This document shows positions 10,388 to 20,822 of a stretch of DNA of 64,000 nt, piece after piece. Location of the stretch: positions 33,581,095 to 33,645,094 of the forward strand of contig CM066989.1 of the NCBI GenBank assembly GCA_033977485.1, in the 5' to 3' direction. The stretch comes from Hydrangea macrophylla (Eukaryota; Streptophyta; Magnoliopsida; Cornales; Hydrangeaceae). The position numbers were made by a program, and so were the translations under genes. The notes beneath the pieces were generated by a model, which made no database searches, was not told where the DNA came from, and saw nothing but the letters and a program-made list of their open reading frames with translations. The number at the start of each line of letters is the position of its first letter. The stretch's first letter is position 1.

Positions 10388-10574
10388 GAGTAAATGATAG
10401 GCACACAACAAAATGCACAACAAATTGCACAAACGTGCAGTATAGTGTTGGATTTTGTGCTGAAAAGTCTGCACACGCATTTTTGTGTGTACAGGCTTTT
10501 CAACACAAAGTCCAACACTGTACTGCACGTTTGTGTAATTCATTGTACATTTTGTTGTGCATTTATCATTATTG
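10388..10574. mobile_element. MITE with 9-bp TSD ATCTTTGAT (Mutator-like)
   Basis: ATCTTTGAT occurs at 10379-10387 and 10575-10583. The arms (AATGATAGGCACACAACAAA, then TTGCACAAACGTGCAG) are mirrored on the other side around a short centre near 10480. A 9-bp duplication is typical of Mutator-like elements. The two overlapping opposite-strand ORFs here are translations of the two arms. Confidence 0.75.
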
Positions 10575-11158
10575 ATCTTTGATTTCTATGTCTAGTAGTT
10601 TGATGTACTCTCGTTCACTTATAATAATAAACTATAACACCCGTGCATTAGTTCGTCGTTTTGGATAATATTGACATAGTCCACAAAATCATAAATACCC
10701 TGAATAAGAAGTGCTTTTCGATTTTCAGAACTAATTTGCATTACATATAATTCCATGAATTTCACAACTGAGAAGAAACTTCAGTTGTGTTCAATTGCTT
10801 CATTTGGTGAATCCACATTTTCGCTACAATAAAATAACATGCTATATCAAAGTTGGGGCTGATCCGACAACTTCATTTTTCCAAATTAAGTTGTTTTAGT
10901 AAACCCAATAGCAATTCACATCCAATCACCAATGGTGTATTGGCTTTGCGATATCTAAGTTGAAAAACACGTAACAGTACTACGATTACCAATGCTTATA
11001 ATCTTACCTGTTTAGAGAAAAACAAAAGTCAAAGCTTGCAAAATATTACCTTAATAGGGGGAAAAAAAACTTAACATAGAAATTAGAAATTGAGGCGTTC
11101 CACATGCCTTACAAATACGTCTACACTTCATGCTAAGTGAACCTGCACTGAGCTCGCA
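10575..11158. other. No recognised feature; possible upstream part of the CACTA fragment
   Basis: No coding exon was identified upstream of 11159. The N-terminal part and the 5' end of the CACTA element were not found here. Confidence 0.35.
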
Positions 11159-12230
11159 ATGGCACGTAGGAGGGGCAGCAACTACGAATTGCACAAGTTA
11201 TTTCAGAAGTACAACTCAGTGGATGAGGCACGTGCCCATTGCCCCATTGAGTTGAGTCAGCCTGATTGGGATAAAAAATGCGACTGTTTCTCGTTAGAAG
11301 CCTTTAAGGTACAATTACAAGTTTAATCTTAAGATTTGAGAACGACACTTACTTCAAATTATTTACTCTCGAAGAAACGGTCTGAGACAAATAAGAAGAA
11401 CAGAGCTAGCCAGACTGTCACTCATTGTATGGGATCACGATCATTTGTGGCAGCCAAAACAAAAGAGGTAAATATTGTTTATACAAGTCTTCAAATTAAT
11501 AATATTTGTTTGCGATTCTAAAAGTCATTTTTTTTCAATTGTAGGAAAAGACCCGTGGGTGGCCTCTTGGCCGTTGTGAATGGTGGAAATGCTCACGTCA
11601 CACGGAAGCCAATGGTTGGTGTTGTGACCAGGCTAGGGTGATACATGTAAGTTACTAGTTATATCTTATAAAAGTTGGTCAAAAGTAGTAATGACTACTC
11701 ACAATGAGTGCTTATAAGTTTCCACATGCTTTGTAGGAGGAAATGGAGGAGAGGTTGAACCAGCCTGTATCTGAGGGAGGGACCCGCCCGATACAGGATG
11801 AGGTTGCTGATTGTGTGTTGGGAAAGAAGCCAGGTTATGTTAAAGGTCTTGGTCATGGGCCTAGGCCAACGTCGTGCTCATCTCATACGGTATGTAGCGA
11901 ACCCGATCCAGAGGTTATTTCCTTGCGTGGTATTGTTGAGAGCCAACAAGATATGATAAGTCAGATGGCACAAGAACAAGCGCAAATGAAACAATTGCTA
12001 GACCAACTGATGAGGCAGAATCTGCAACCATCTCACACTTCTACATGGTTCGTTAATTTTAAGTTTAAAAAGTTACTCTAAACTCTTTTGAAACCTTAAC
12101 TCTTTCATTAAAGGACATAAAAAACAATGTTCCAAACTTAGGTTTTTTTTTTTTTTGACATTGATGTTTAAATTTTTATATTGCAGATTTACGGGCATCT
12201 CGAGGACTGAATTCAACGTCGTGTTTTGAT
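11159..12230 (+). CDS. CACTA (En/Spm) Transposase_24-type protein, C-terminal exons
   Basis: Four exons can be read. 11159-11308 encodes MARRRGSNYELHKLF and onward to EAFK. About 11375-11467 encodes KKRSETNKKNRASQTV, then GSRSF. 11545-11646 encodes WPLGRCEWWK, then GWCCDQARVIH. 11737 onward encodes VLGKKPGYVKGLGHGPRP followed by a Gln-rich coiled coil. All introns except the acceptor of exon 2 show clear GT-AG ends. The pattern ERNKANRAKQ-like, GSRSF, VLG..pGYVKGLG is that of the plant Transposase_24 (Ptta/En-Spm) family, a DNA-binding accessory protein of CACTA transposons. A small last exon may follow an AG at about 12186. No stop interrupts the four exons. The main TNPD-type transposase is absent, so the element is partial. 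Confidence 0.7.
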
Positions 12231-12485
12231 CTTTTTGGACTGAAGTTATATTTGTATTACGGGATTGACGTTTGATTTTTCGTTTTGAATTTGTATTTTG
12301 GATTATCAATATACTATTTTGTTATGTTGGATTGAGTAGATGATTTTAGTAATTAATGAACATTTGATTATTTAATATGAATACTGTGGATGTTATGAAT
12401 ATTTTAAGATTATTCAATTAGCAGGTGAAAAAAAAAAAAAACTAGACTGAAAATGCAATATATTCCGAAAAAGAGAATACTTTTT

Positions 12486-12690
12486 TAGTGATGAAATTTT
12501 CGTCACTAATTGTTCATATTTCGTCACTAATGGTTCACATATCAATTTTTTTCTAACATTTAGTGACGAAAATTTTCGTCACTAATAGTGAACTTTTGCC
12601 TGCGAAATGATTTCGTCGGTAATAGTATACTAATTGGTGACGAATTATTATTTCTTCGATAATAACATACTATTAGTGACGAAATATTTC
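12486..12690. repeat. CACTA-type subterminal repeats
   Basis: The motif TTAGTGACGAAA and its complement TTTCGTCACTAA recur at least six times in about 200 bp, often as back-to-back inverted pairs. Such clusters are binding sites for the accessory protein near CACTA ends. The expected terminal CACTACAA-type repeat was not found, so the end is probably lost or diverged. Confidence 0.6.
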
Positions 12691-13947
12691 AAATGATTCT
12701 GAATGTTTTCATCATTGATCTTGGTTGAAATCCATGATTTCAAATGATGACAGGTGCTTGACTCTGAGGAGAATAAGTGTATAGGAAGGACGACATTATT
12801 AACCATCAAGTTTTTTTTTTGGGTAAAAAAAAAACCATCAAGTTTGGATGTTCAATTTGTTGCAACACAAAAAAGTTATGACAAATGACATTTTGGATGA
12901 GATAATAGTCTCATCATTGTGACAAAAAGATTTGGCTATATTTATTTTTGGATATTTTTGTCTTATTTTAAAATGTGATTGGACCACTTGTACAAGTGAC
13001 ACACTTCCTAACTTACATGTAGACTAATAGCATTACTTGTAAAACAGAAAAAAAGTACCTTAAGGAATGCACTTATATGTTGTTCTTTTTACATTACTGT
13101 GAGTTCAATGTAACTCGCAAAATGCTCAAATTGGTGTGGGGGTTCAACTGTGGCTGTCAAAACAATTCGAGTAAAGTCCCAAAATATGAAGTCAAACCCA
13201 GAGAATTACAAAGAAAAATATTGTTGACATAAGACGTACATACAATTCACAAATAAAACTAAGATAATTAAACCGGAATTGAACAAATCTACAAACATGA
13301 GCAAACGAATCTACAAATCAACAAACATATGCTAAAAATTCTACATACATAAACCCTAGAGAGGAACAACATGAACTGTCAGTTGACTGTTAGTGATGTT
13401 CTATTCGATTATATATATGTAGCTTCGTTGTCAATGCTTGCAAGCTATAAAGAAGCCTCCTATAATTTGCTAGTGCTATTATTAAGATAAAGCTTAACCA
13501 TCTAGAACCACCATTAACAATTTCTAAGATGCGGTAAACCGTGATCTATTGCTAATTTTGGATAAATACAATTTTTGCCTGTAGAAATAAATTGTGTTAG
13601 AATTGATTAGGTGTTTGGCATCAATAGTTTGTTGAAAGGAGGCTGTATAGCAATGATTGTCTTAGAAAAATATAGTGTTAGAATTGGTTGGAGTTTGATG
13701 ACAATAGGTTGTTGATATATCTGACCTTCAGTAAGCATTAGAAAGATATAGGATAGGGAGAAAAGGATATCTGGAGTATGAAGTAGAAAAACAACAGCTT
13801 CACAAATATATCTCGTCAAATTTTGTGTCTCCATAATCTTAGAACCTTATTGCTAGAAAATGACCAAGACAATCATAAACTAAGAAAATCTTCATCTAAG
13901 AATATTAGGGCCACTTTGGGAATGATCAAAATAGGACCTAGTTCAAC
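12691..13947. other. No recognised gene
   Basis: AT-rich spacer. A 75-codon minus-strand ORF at 13607-13834 shows no recognisable motif and is left uncalled. Confidence 0.4.
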
Positions 13948-14413
13948 CAATGTTCTAAAAATTGCTAGGCGTTAGTCGGGGGGGGTGAGGTTGCCTAGAC
14001 GGATTTTTTTCTCAATAAAATTAATTATCTAATAGATATATATATACCAGTTATATGGTGTTATTTAAGAATAATTATAGATTTGGGATCCAAATAATAG
14101 ATCTAAAAAATTGTTTTGTGCTATTTTTTGGAAATAAGTAAACATTATGAGAAGGTTTTAATATTTAAAAAACTAGTAGGGATCTATTAATAATTAACTT
14201 AAACATTAAGTGTATATATGTACACTAATGTTAGACGTAACTGTGACTGTGAGAGCAATTATTTCCCTTCTTATTTTAACAAAATTACAATCTCACCCCA
14301 GCCCGCCTAGACCCGCCTAAACTTGCCTAGACCCCCGTCTAATATGTTGGGCGATTTTCCAAACGCCTAGGAGGAAATCCAGGCGGCCGCCTATGCCGAT
14401 TTTTAGAACACTG
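13948..14413. mobile_element. Non-autonomous hAT-like element (CAGTGTTCTAAAAA ends)
   Basis: The left end CAATGTTCTAAAAATTGCTA and the right end (complement CAGTGTTCTAAAAATCGGCA) form TIRs. GTTCAAC flanks both sides (13941-13947 and 14415-14421), and the 8-mers AGTTCAAC and GGTTCAAC differ at one base. GCCTAG and GGCGGCC patches lie near both ends. There is no ORF. Confidence 0.65.
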
Positions 14414-15260
14414 GGTTCAACCCAACTCTCACATAATATCTTGTTATATGAGAACAATATTAATGTCGGTTTGACAAACTACAAATTTTAAGAAAAATAG
14501 GAATATTAGACTCGACACTGGGCACTAACTCACTGTGTGAGAAATTGGGTATTCACCAAACTCTTGAATTTATAGAATTGGTCCACAAATAGACCCTTCA
14601 ATGCTGTTAAGAATCAGTTAAATTAACCTTAACACTAAACAGCATCACACTTTTTGTTGACCATTGTGATCTCTCTATTTGATTGTCAATTAATTGTATG
14701 AGATGATCCTTCATTTTCTCCTAACCATTGTAGAATTATGTATCTGTCATCTGCATTAACATGAAAAATATACCAAACTAATACATTCCCATAATCTACA
14801 GAAAGAATGTCAGTTAGGTACAATAACATACAATTATATTCAAATACACAACTCAAGGCAGCAAAATTAAGACGCTAACCTCTGATTGCGAGAAATGGTA
14901 GAATTATGAACCAAAAGACTTAGCCTGTTAGCATCACCACTCCTGCTTTCATCTTTTGAGAAGGAAAGAAAAAAGTCAACAAAATGCAAAATGGAAGCAC
15001 ACTGATCAAAAGGAACGAGTGAATGGTGAAAACATTAGTTGGGAAAACCTCCAACTGCAAGTCCAACAAAGGAATACCTAAATCAGATTTTGCAAACCCT
15101 CAATCAGTAAAATATAATAAAACAATCTATTAGATAGGGAGTAAAAGGTGGAAGTAAAAGAAGGCAAATCTTATCATTTATAGTATATTCTAGTAATTGA
15201 TACACGTATATACACAGAGGGAGAAAGACCAATTGACAATCTTTAATGCCCATGGTCGAG

Positions 15261-15306
<46 letters not shown>

Positions 15307-15572
15307 TCTTCAACCTTGTTATGGGGAGAGTGATTTGAGTTTGGGCCTTCCCTTCAACGGGTGGAGCAGTCACAAGATTTCCGATATCTCTGAGAACTCG
15401 TCGATTTTTGCCTAAACCAGAAATAATCAGACATTAGAAATCAGTGTTGAATATACTAATCTTTAGGTCAGGTCTGTATAATCAATTAAGAGAACCCAGA
15501 AATAAGAAAAAGAACACAATCTATGTGTTTGCAATAATTTCTGGTGTGGTGTGTTGGGCGTGCCAGAGTCCG
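14414..15572. other. No gene recognised; spacer with GA microsatellite and PBS-like site
   Basis: Contains (GA)n at about 15262-15306. Near the right edge, at 15556-15565, the minus strand reads TGGCACGCCC, a primer-binding-site-like decamer just outside the LTR at 15573. No coding sequence was recognised. Confidence 0.4.
15262..15306. repeat. (GA)n microsatellite
   Basis: An almost uninterrupted GAGAGA tract of about 45 bases. Opposite-strand ORFs across it are artefacts. Confidence 0.9.
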
Positions 15573-16830
15573 TGTGGACTCAAAGTGGTGTGATTACCTA
15601 ATCTGACTTCTAATTAATCGATTTGTTATTAACAATAAAATAACATAATGTGGGCTTTCTCTACTCTGATGCAAGTAAGAAATTATAAATGGAAACTGTA
15701 AAAAGGCGAACTAAATATAACGATTCAGAATACCTCCATAGACATCATCTTCTCCATTGATTGAAAAGTAGTGATTACAAATATTCAAAGTAACAAACAA
15801 AAACGAGCACTCAGGAACAAGAACTCACAGATCACTCAAGAACAAGAAAGAATTGTTATGAGGAGACACTAAAAATCTGCTGAGAGCAGAAGTGGCGTGT
15901 GTGTTAGCCCCTTTTCAATGCTGCACCACCTGCCCTATTTATAGACTTGTTTGCACAACCGCTCATGTTAGTGGGGATCATGGGGTAGTGGGGTACGTGG
16001 TCCCTGGTTTCTAGGCATGTATCAGTTTCTGCTCCCACTATGTCCCATGATCAACTTCCATGACTTGTGTGATGATCCCACTTCTACCATGTTCCTCTTT
16101 TCAAGTAGCTGCTTTCCCTTCCAGCTCAGCATATTCTGAAGACCACGTTCTCATTCATGCTTAACTGCCTACTTCCTGAGTAAATCCATGACCGACAGCG
16201 TTTCTCCCTGAGTAGCTTAATCTCTGCTGGTGATAGAAATCGGCCTTGTATTCAGTAGGAAGCCTACTTGCGTCTCTTGGTTTCTTTACACCGATGTTGC
16301 CTTTGACCTTTACTAATTCCATGAAGTTATTATCCTATGAACTTACCCCTCCAGGATTTGTAGAGTAGGTCATCGGCCTTGATCTGCTAACGCTGAGGTA
16401 TATGCCCCTGATCCATCCTAATATCAGCCTTGCTTTTTGGGACTGATATTTTTATTAGAGCCGGGTTCCTCTTACCGATATTAGGGCTCAATAGTCAAAA
16501 ATCGGTTGGTGGTCGGTCAAATATGACCGATGTTAAGGCTATTGTTGATGCTACTCTGCCACTAGCCATACTTGTTAAAACTGGGGTACTCTTGAGAGTC
16601 TTTTACCATCCTATCCTCGGTCTTGATACCGATGTCAATCGTGTCCTCGGCCTTGATATCGATATCCTCATAATAAAGGTACCATCCTTACCAGCAGCTA
16701 GATTAGATATCAGTCTTTCCTACGTCATCGTCCTCATCACCTGTTCATCTGCCTACATGGTCCTGTGATGACGTCCTCAGTCTACATGACCGTCACGTGC
16801 TTTGGGGAACCCTAATTTAGGGTGTAAACA
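15573..16830 (-). repeat. LTR of Tat-lineage element 1
   Basis: On the plus strand the segment starts TGTGGACTCAAAG and ends GGTGTAAACA, so it is TG...CA. To its right, the minus strand reads TTTTGGGGGCAT just before the LTR start TGTTTACACC, a polypurine tract. The minus strand also carries TATAAATAG at 15944-15936, placing U3 on the right and R/U5 on the left. This agrees with the minus-strand pol. On the left side the minus strand reads TGGCACGCCC within 20 bases, so the LTR has a PPT on one side and a PBS-like site on the other. The left boundary is approximate and no second full LTR was found. Confidence 0.55.
15936..15944 (-). promoter_or_regulatory. TATA box in the Tat-1 LTR
   Basis: TATAAATAG on the minus strand, about 890 bp into the LTR, a suitable position for transcription of the minus-strand gag-pol. 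Confidence 0.45.
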
Positions 16831-16842
16831 ATGCCCCCAAAA
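16831..16842 (-). other. Polypurine tract of Tat element 1
   Basis: The minus strand reads TTTTGGGGGCAT immediately before TGTTTACACC. PPTs prime plus-strand DNA synthesis directly upstream of the 3' LTR. Confidence 0.55.
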
Positions 16843-17028
16843 CGTCTTGTCAAACGTGGCGCCATCTGTTTGATGATACGTTTTAAAATTCAAATTTAAT
16901 GCTACTCTGCAACTGGCGGCGTACGGCTCCACGTGGCATTTCCCCAATAGCTCATATTTCCTCGTTTTCAGAAATGAGGCGTACCTCTTGGGAACCCATT
17001 CCCAAATCATGATGACCCCCTTCTCCTT

Positions 17029-17037
17029 CTATATAAA
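17029..17037 (+). promoter_or_regulatory. TATA-like box for the antisense ORF
   Basis: CTATATAAATC lies about 77 bases before the ATG at 17114, in a pyrimidine-rich leader outside the LTR. It points along the plus strand, opposite to pol, and suggests that the antisense ORF has its own promoter. This is inferred from motif and spacing only. Confidence 0.45.
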
Positions 17038-17113
17038 TCATTCTCCCTTTTGTCATTTTTTCACTCTTACTTTCTTGCCTTTACTTTCTCGGAAAATTCC
17101 TTATCAAATTTTC

Positions 17114-20100
17114 ATGGCTTCTTCCTCTGCAACTGGTGCTTCCCACACCGCCGGTGCTACTTCGTCTTCTCCTGCTACTACTGATACTGCGCCGGCGGTG
17201 AAAACAAATGCCACCGCCGTTAAGCAAGCCCTCGAGACTATTCATGGGCTAATCAACCCTCAGGTATTGACTCCTATTCCTCCAAGTTCTTCAATAGGCC
17301 TTGGTCCTTCTTTTGATTCCTTTCCTCCATCTTCTTTAGATTCCTACTTCCCTCTGGTTGTAGAAGACAAGGAACTACTCTATCAATCCCCTGACTTTGA
17401 TTGGGGCTCCCAGTATGCCCCTTCAAACCCCTTGCGAAATTGGCCTATTCCTTCTCCTGACTGGATCTCCTGGGTAGCCCGATTGGCGGAGGTGAAAAAG
17501 GACCTATGGAAGGCCCTTGACAACTATGATGCCATTATGCTTAGCCGAGAGAGATTTTACCTTGATAAGCCTCTCTTCTTTTCTTCTCTCTTCTTCTAGT
17601 CGACCTCGGCCAACGCTTTCTTCTTTAGTTGCGGCCTTATGAGCCCAACGATCTAAGACGTTTGTTTCCTCACTGGTCTTCCAGCCTATGGTGAGGAAGT
17701 TACTCCTAACCTTTCACCCGCACTTGAGTTCGAATACCCTAGGACCCCATTGGGCAAGGGTTCTCGTGTTATTACTGGCTTTGGTCCTTTCATCTCGGCC
17801 TGTATGGAATAAGGGGAGGTCACTGATCGAGAACATGTTGCCTTCTTGATCTATTGGCTGAACCGATTTATCTTTTGCTCGGCCTCATACGGCATAACCA
17901 AAGAGTACACCCACATCGCCCTTGCTCTTGCCTCGGGCACAAAACTTGCACTTGCTCCTCTTATTCTTTCCCACCTATACCATGGTATTCTTGAATTCAT
18001 TTTTTCCGATTTCAAAAATTTGGGAGGAGCCCTTTAGCTCCTCCAATGTTGGCTGCAATCCTACTTCCCCGAGAAATGTTTAGTTGATACCTTCGACCCC
18101 GCTACTCTTCCCGAGGACTCTTCTGCATTCGCCTTTCATTTTGCTGGATTCGGCCCGAAGGGCCTTTATTTTGATCATCTCTTTTCTTTATTTTACGAAC
18201 TCATGGGGAACCGATCGCCCCAACAATTTCTCCCCTTCTACCCTCGTCTTCGGTGCCCGAGTTGGCTTCTTTATGGTCCGGGTCAAGCTCCTGAGGCCGA
18301 GCAAGAAGATCATCAGGAAATCTGGGCCAGCTTTTTAGTTGGCCGAGATCTCTTATACAGTCCTGTCTTACCCCAACACAACAACAAATGTGGGGTGGAG
18401 TACTATAATGCCCCCGCTTTAGCCCGACAATTCGGGCTAAGACAACTAATCCCCATTCCTCCATTCCGAACATTTAACCGTTCAATGGCAGGGCGATCTC
18501 TTTTTTCTGACCTGGCCAAGGTCGAGAAGTGCCGTTCCTTCAGTAGATCGGCCCGAGCGGGACTGGGGTTTTTCCCTTTTGAAGAGCTTCCTTCAACATC
18601 TACCGAGTTTGAAACTTGGTGGTCCAAAGTTCAATCGAGTTTACGTTCTGAGCCCGTTTTTTCTATACTTGCACGTATTTCTCCACCTGTCACCGAGAAA
18701 CCCTCTCGTACCACTAACCCCTCAATGGTTCAGGTTGCAGGTCAGAAGAGGAAAGCTGCTACCTTGAAAGGTAAAACTCCATATCAAGCCGTTCTTGCTT
18801 TCGAAAAGTTCTTTAGATTCAAATTTGACCCCAGACATCCCGAGATCATGCGGTCCTATATGAAGTGGCATTTGTGGGCACTTGAGCAGGAACACAAGGA
18901 GAAAACAGCAAGGGCATATAGAAAGTACCTTCAGACGGTTGACTACTCATCCGTCATGTCCTTCGAGCAGTTCCTCAAGCCCTTTGAAATTCGTCCACCT
19001 CCCTTGCCCGAGGCCAATTTTGTAATTGCCATTCCGATGGTGGATAAGCAGGCATCATCAACGATGGAACCTTGGGAGAGAGTTACTTATACCGGACGGC
19101 ATGATCTTGGCATGGTCGATCATTCATCGGCCATACGGGTTGTAGAAACTGGAGCACCAGTTTTAGGTATTCTTTCCTTTTGTTTCAATAAGCCTTCCCT
19201 TTCTCTAACTGATTTTATCTCTATTCTTGTTCAGAGGCTCTTCCTAGAGAGAATCCATCTGGCGCGACTGATATCGAGTCGGATGAGGATATCCCTCTCT
19301 CAACTCGTCAACGTCATAACGTTGCCATGGCCACCGTCAAATCGACCAAGGTATCAAATTTCCCGTATTTGCTTTGCTTTCAGATATGTAAAATTTTGAG
19401 GCTGACCTATACTTGTTTTGATATTACGGGGCTGGCGGTGCTGCTGCCAAGAAGACTAGCCAGGCGATGATGAAGCCTCCAACTTCTCGGGTAAAGATGC
19501 CCCCACCTCCAAAGTCACCCTTGAAACCTCCAACTTCAACATCCCCCTCAGCTGCACCAGCGGAGACAGCCCCTCAGATGACCTATGATCAACTGATGGC
19601 CGAGCTCCAGCGATTAAGAGGACTAGACGAAGCCAGGCAGACCATCCTTCGTGGTGCGGCTGAGGTATTGTTACCTGCCACTGACAGCACCGGTGCTAGT
19701 GACACCTTGGGAACTACTGAGGATGAGAGACCCTCTGGATCAGATCGCAATGATCCCATCGATCTCAGCGATCTTGAAACCCCTCGGGCTACTGAGGTTA
19801 TGGGTGATCAAATTGTCCTCGATCAATCTCCGTCCACTGGTGCTTCTGGTACTGAGACATCGGCCTCTCCGCCGGTCCAAGTGCAGGCACCCGCTGTACC
19901 ACCACCCCCACTGGTGACTTCCTCGACTAGCTCCCCCTCGGTCCAGGTAATGTATTACCTCTTTACTGTACTTCATGTCCTTTGCCTCTTCTATGTACTT
20001 TATCCTTAAATGTATTCCCTCTTGCAGGTTTCCAGCTCTCTTCCTATCCCCGACTTCAGCTCGGTCACCTCAGTTGAGGCCTTTTCGCTCTTCTGAACCC

Positions 20101-20722
20101 CGAGAAGCTCCTTCAAGCTGAACCTGTCGTTGTTCAGGCTACCGCTGGTCCTTCCGCTACTGAGTACTAACGGGCTGAGGAGTGGTTTCGGACTACGGTC
20201 CAACGCAAACTCTCTCAGCTCCCAGATTTTGATGAGTTTTACTCGGCCATGGGTCTCTTGCTTTCCTGGCTGGACATATCTGAATAAATGAAGGCCGATC
20301 TCCGGGATCTGCTAGTGAGGTTGCTAGACTATTTGAACCGACATCGGTCTGCCACCAAACTTATCTCCGGAATCGAAGAGAAGTCCAGGGAATGCAAAGC
20401 CAGTGTCGAGCATCTGGGTACTTGCAAGCAGAAGTTTGAAGCGTCCAAAGCTATGAAGGAACGCCTTCTTCAGGAGAAGGCTAGGATCGAGGCCGAGATG
20501 GCAAAGCTCCAGGCCGAGTTGAATAATACTGATGCAAGCCTTGCACTTTCTGAGAAGGCCATTCTCGATTTTGGGCGCACAGCGCAGGAACACGTGGATG
20601 CCTTGACCGGAACTGCAGCGGCTGCAAGTAGGTGGGAGGCCGACAAAGCTACTGCTGAAAAAGAGTTGGAATACTTGGACCAGGCTTGGGAAGAGCTTAG
20701 GTTAAGATTTGCTAAGAAATAA
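17114..20722 (+). pseudogene. Plant-mobile-domain antisense ORF of Tat element 1 (copy A)
   Basis: The ORF starts MASSSATGASHTAG and continues in one frame to 19166. It then has exons at 19235-19350, about 19428-19946 and 20028-20722, separated by introns with GT donors. The centre (17846-18040) resembles the plant mobile domain (PMD, aminotransferase-like): FLIYWLNRFIF-type helix, ALALASGTKLALAPLILSHL, then a GGAL.LLQCWLQ motif. A Pro/Ser/Thr-rich linker and a C-terminal coiled coil (20288-20722) follow. The function is unknown; PMD proteins are found in retroelements, MULEs and host silencing factors. Copy A is dead. It has four nonsense codons relative to copy B (TGG to TAG at 17597, two CAA to TAA, TGG to TAG near 18034), a G-to-C change at 19427 that removes the AG acceptor of intron 2, and breaks in the last exon near 20096-20290. 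It converges with pol, about 100 bases away. Confidence 0.7.
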
Positions 20723-20822
20723 AGTTTTAATGTTTTTTTTTTGTTTTATATATAGCCATTTTTGGAATGTACGGCTAATACCATGTAAACTTTTTGGACA
20801 TTAATGAAAATGGAAATTTCCA

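Noticed and set aside
13607..13834. 75-codon minus-strand ORF
   Set aside because: No recognisable motif, no splice context, AT-rich surroundings; chance ORF length.
15104..15415. ORFs on both strands over the GA microsatellite
   Set aside because: Simple-repeat translation; no conserved flanking sequence.
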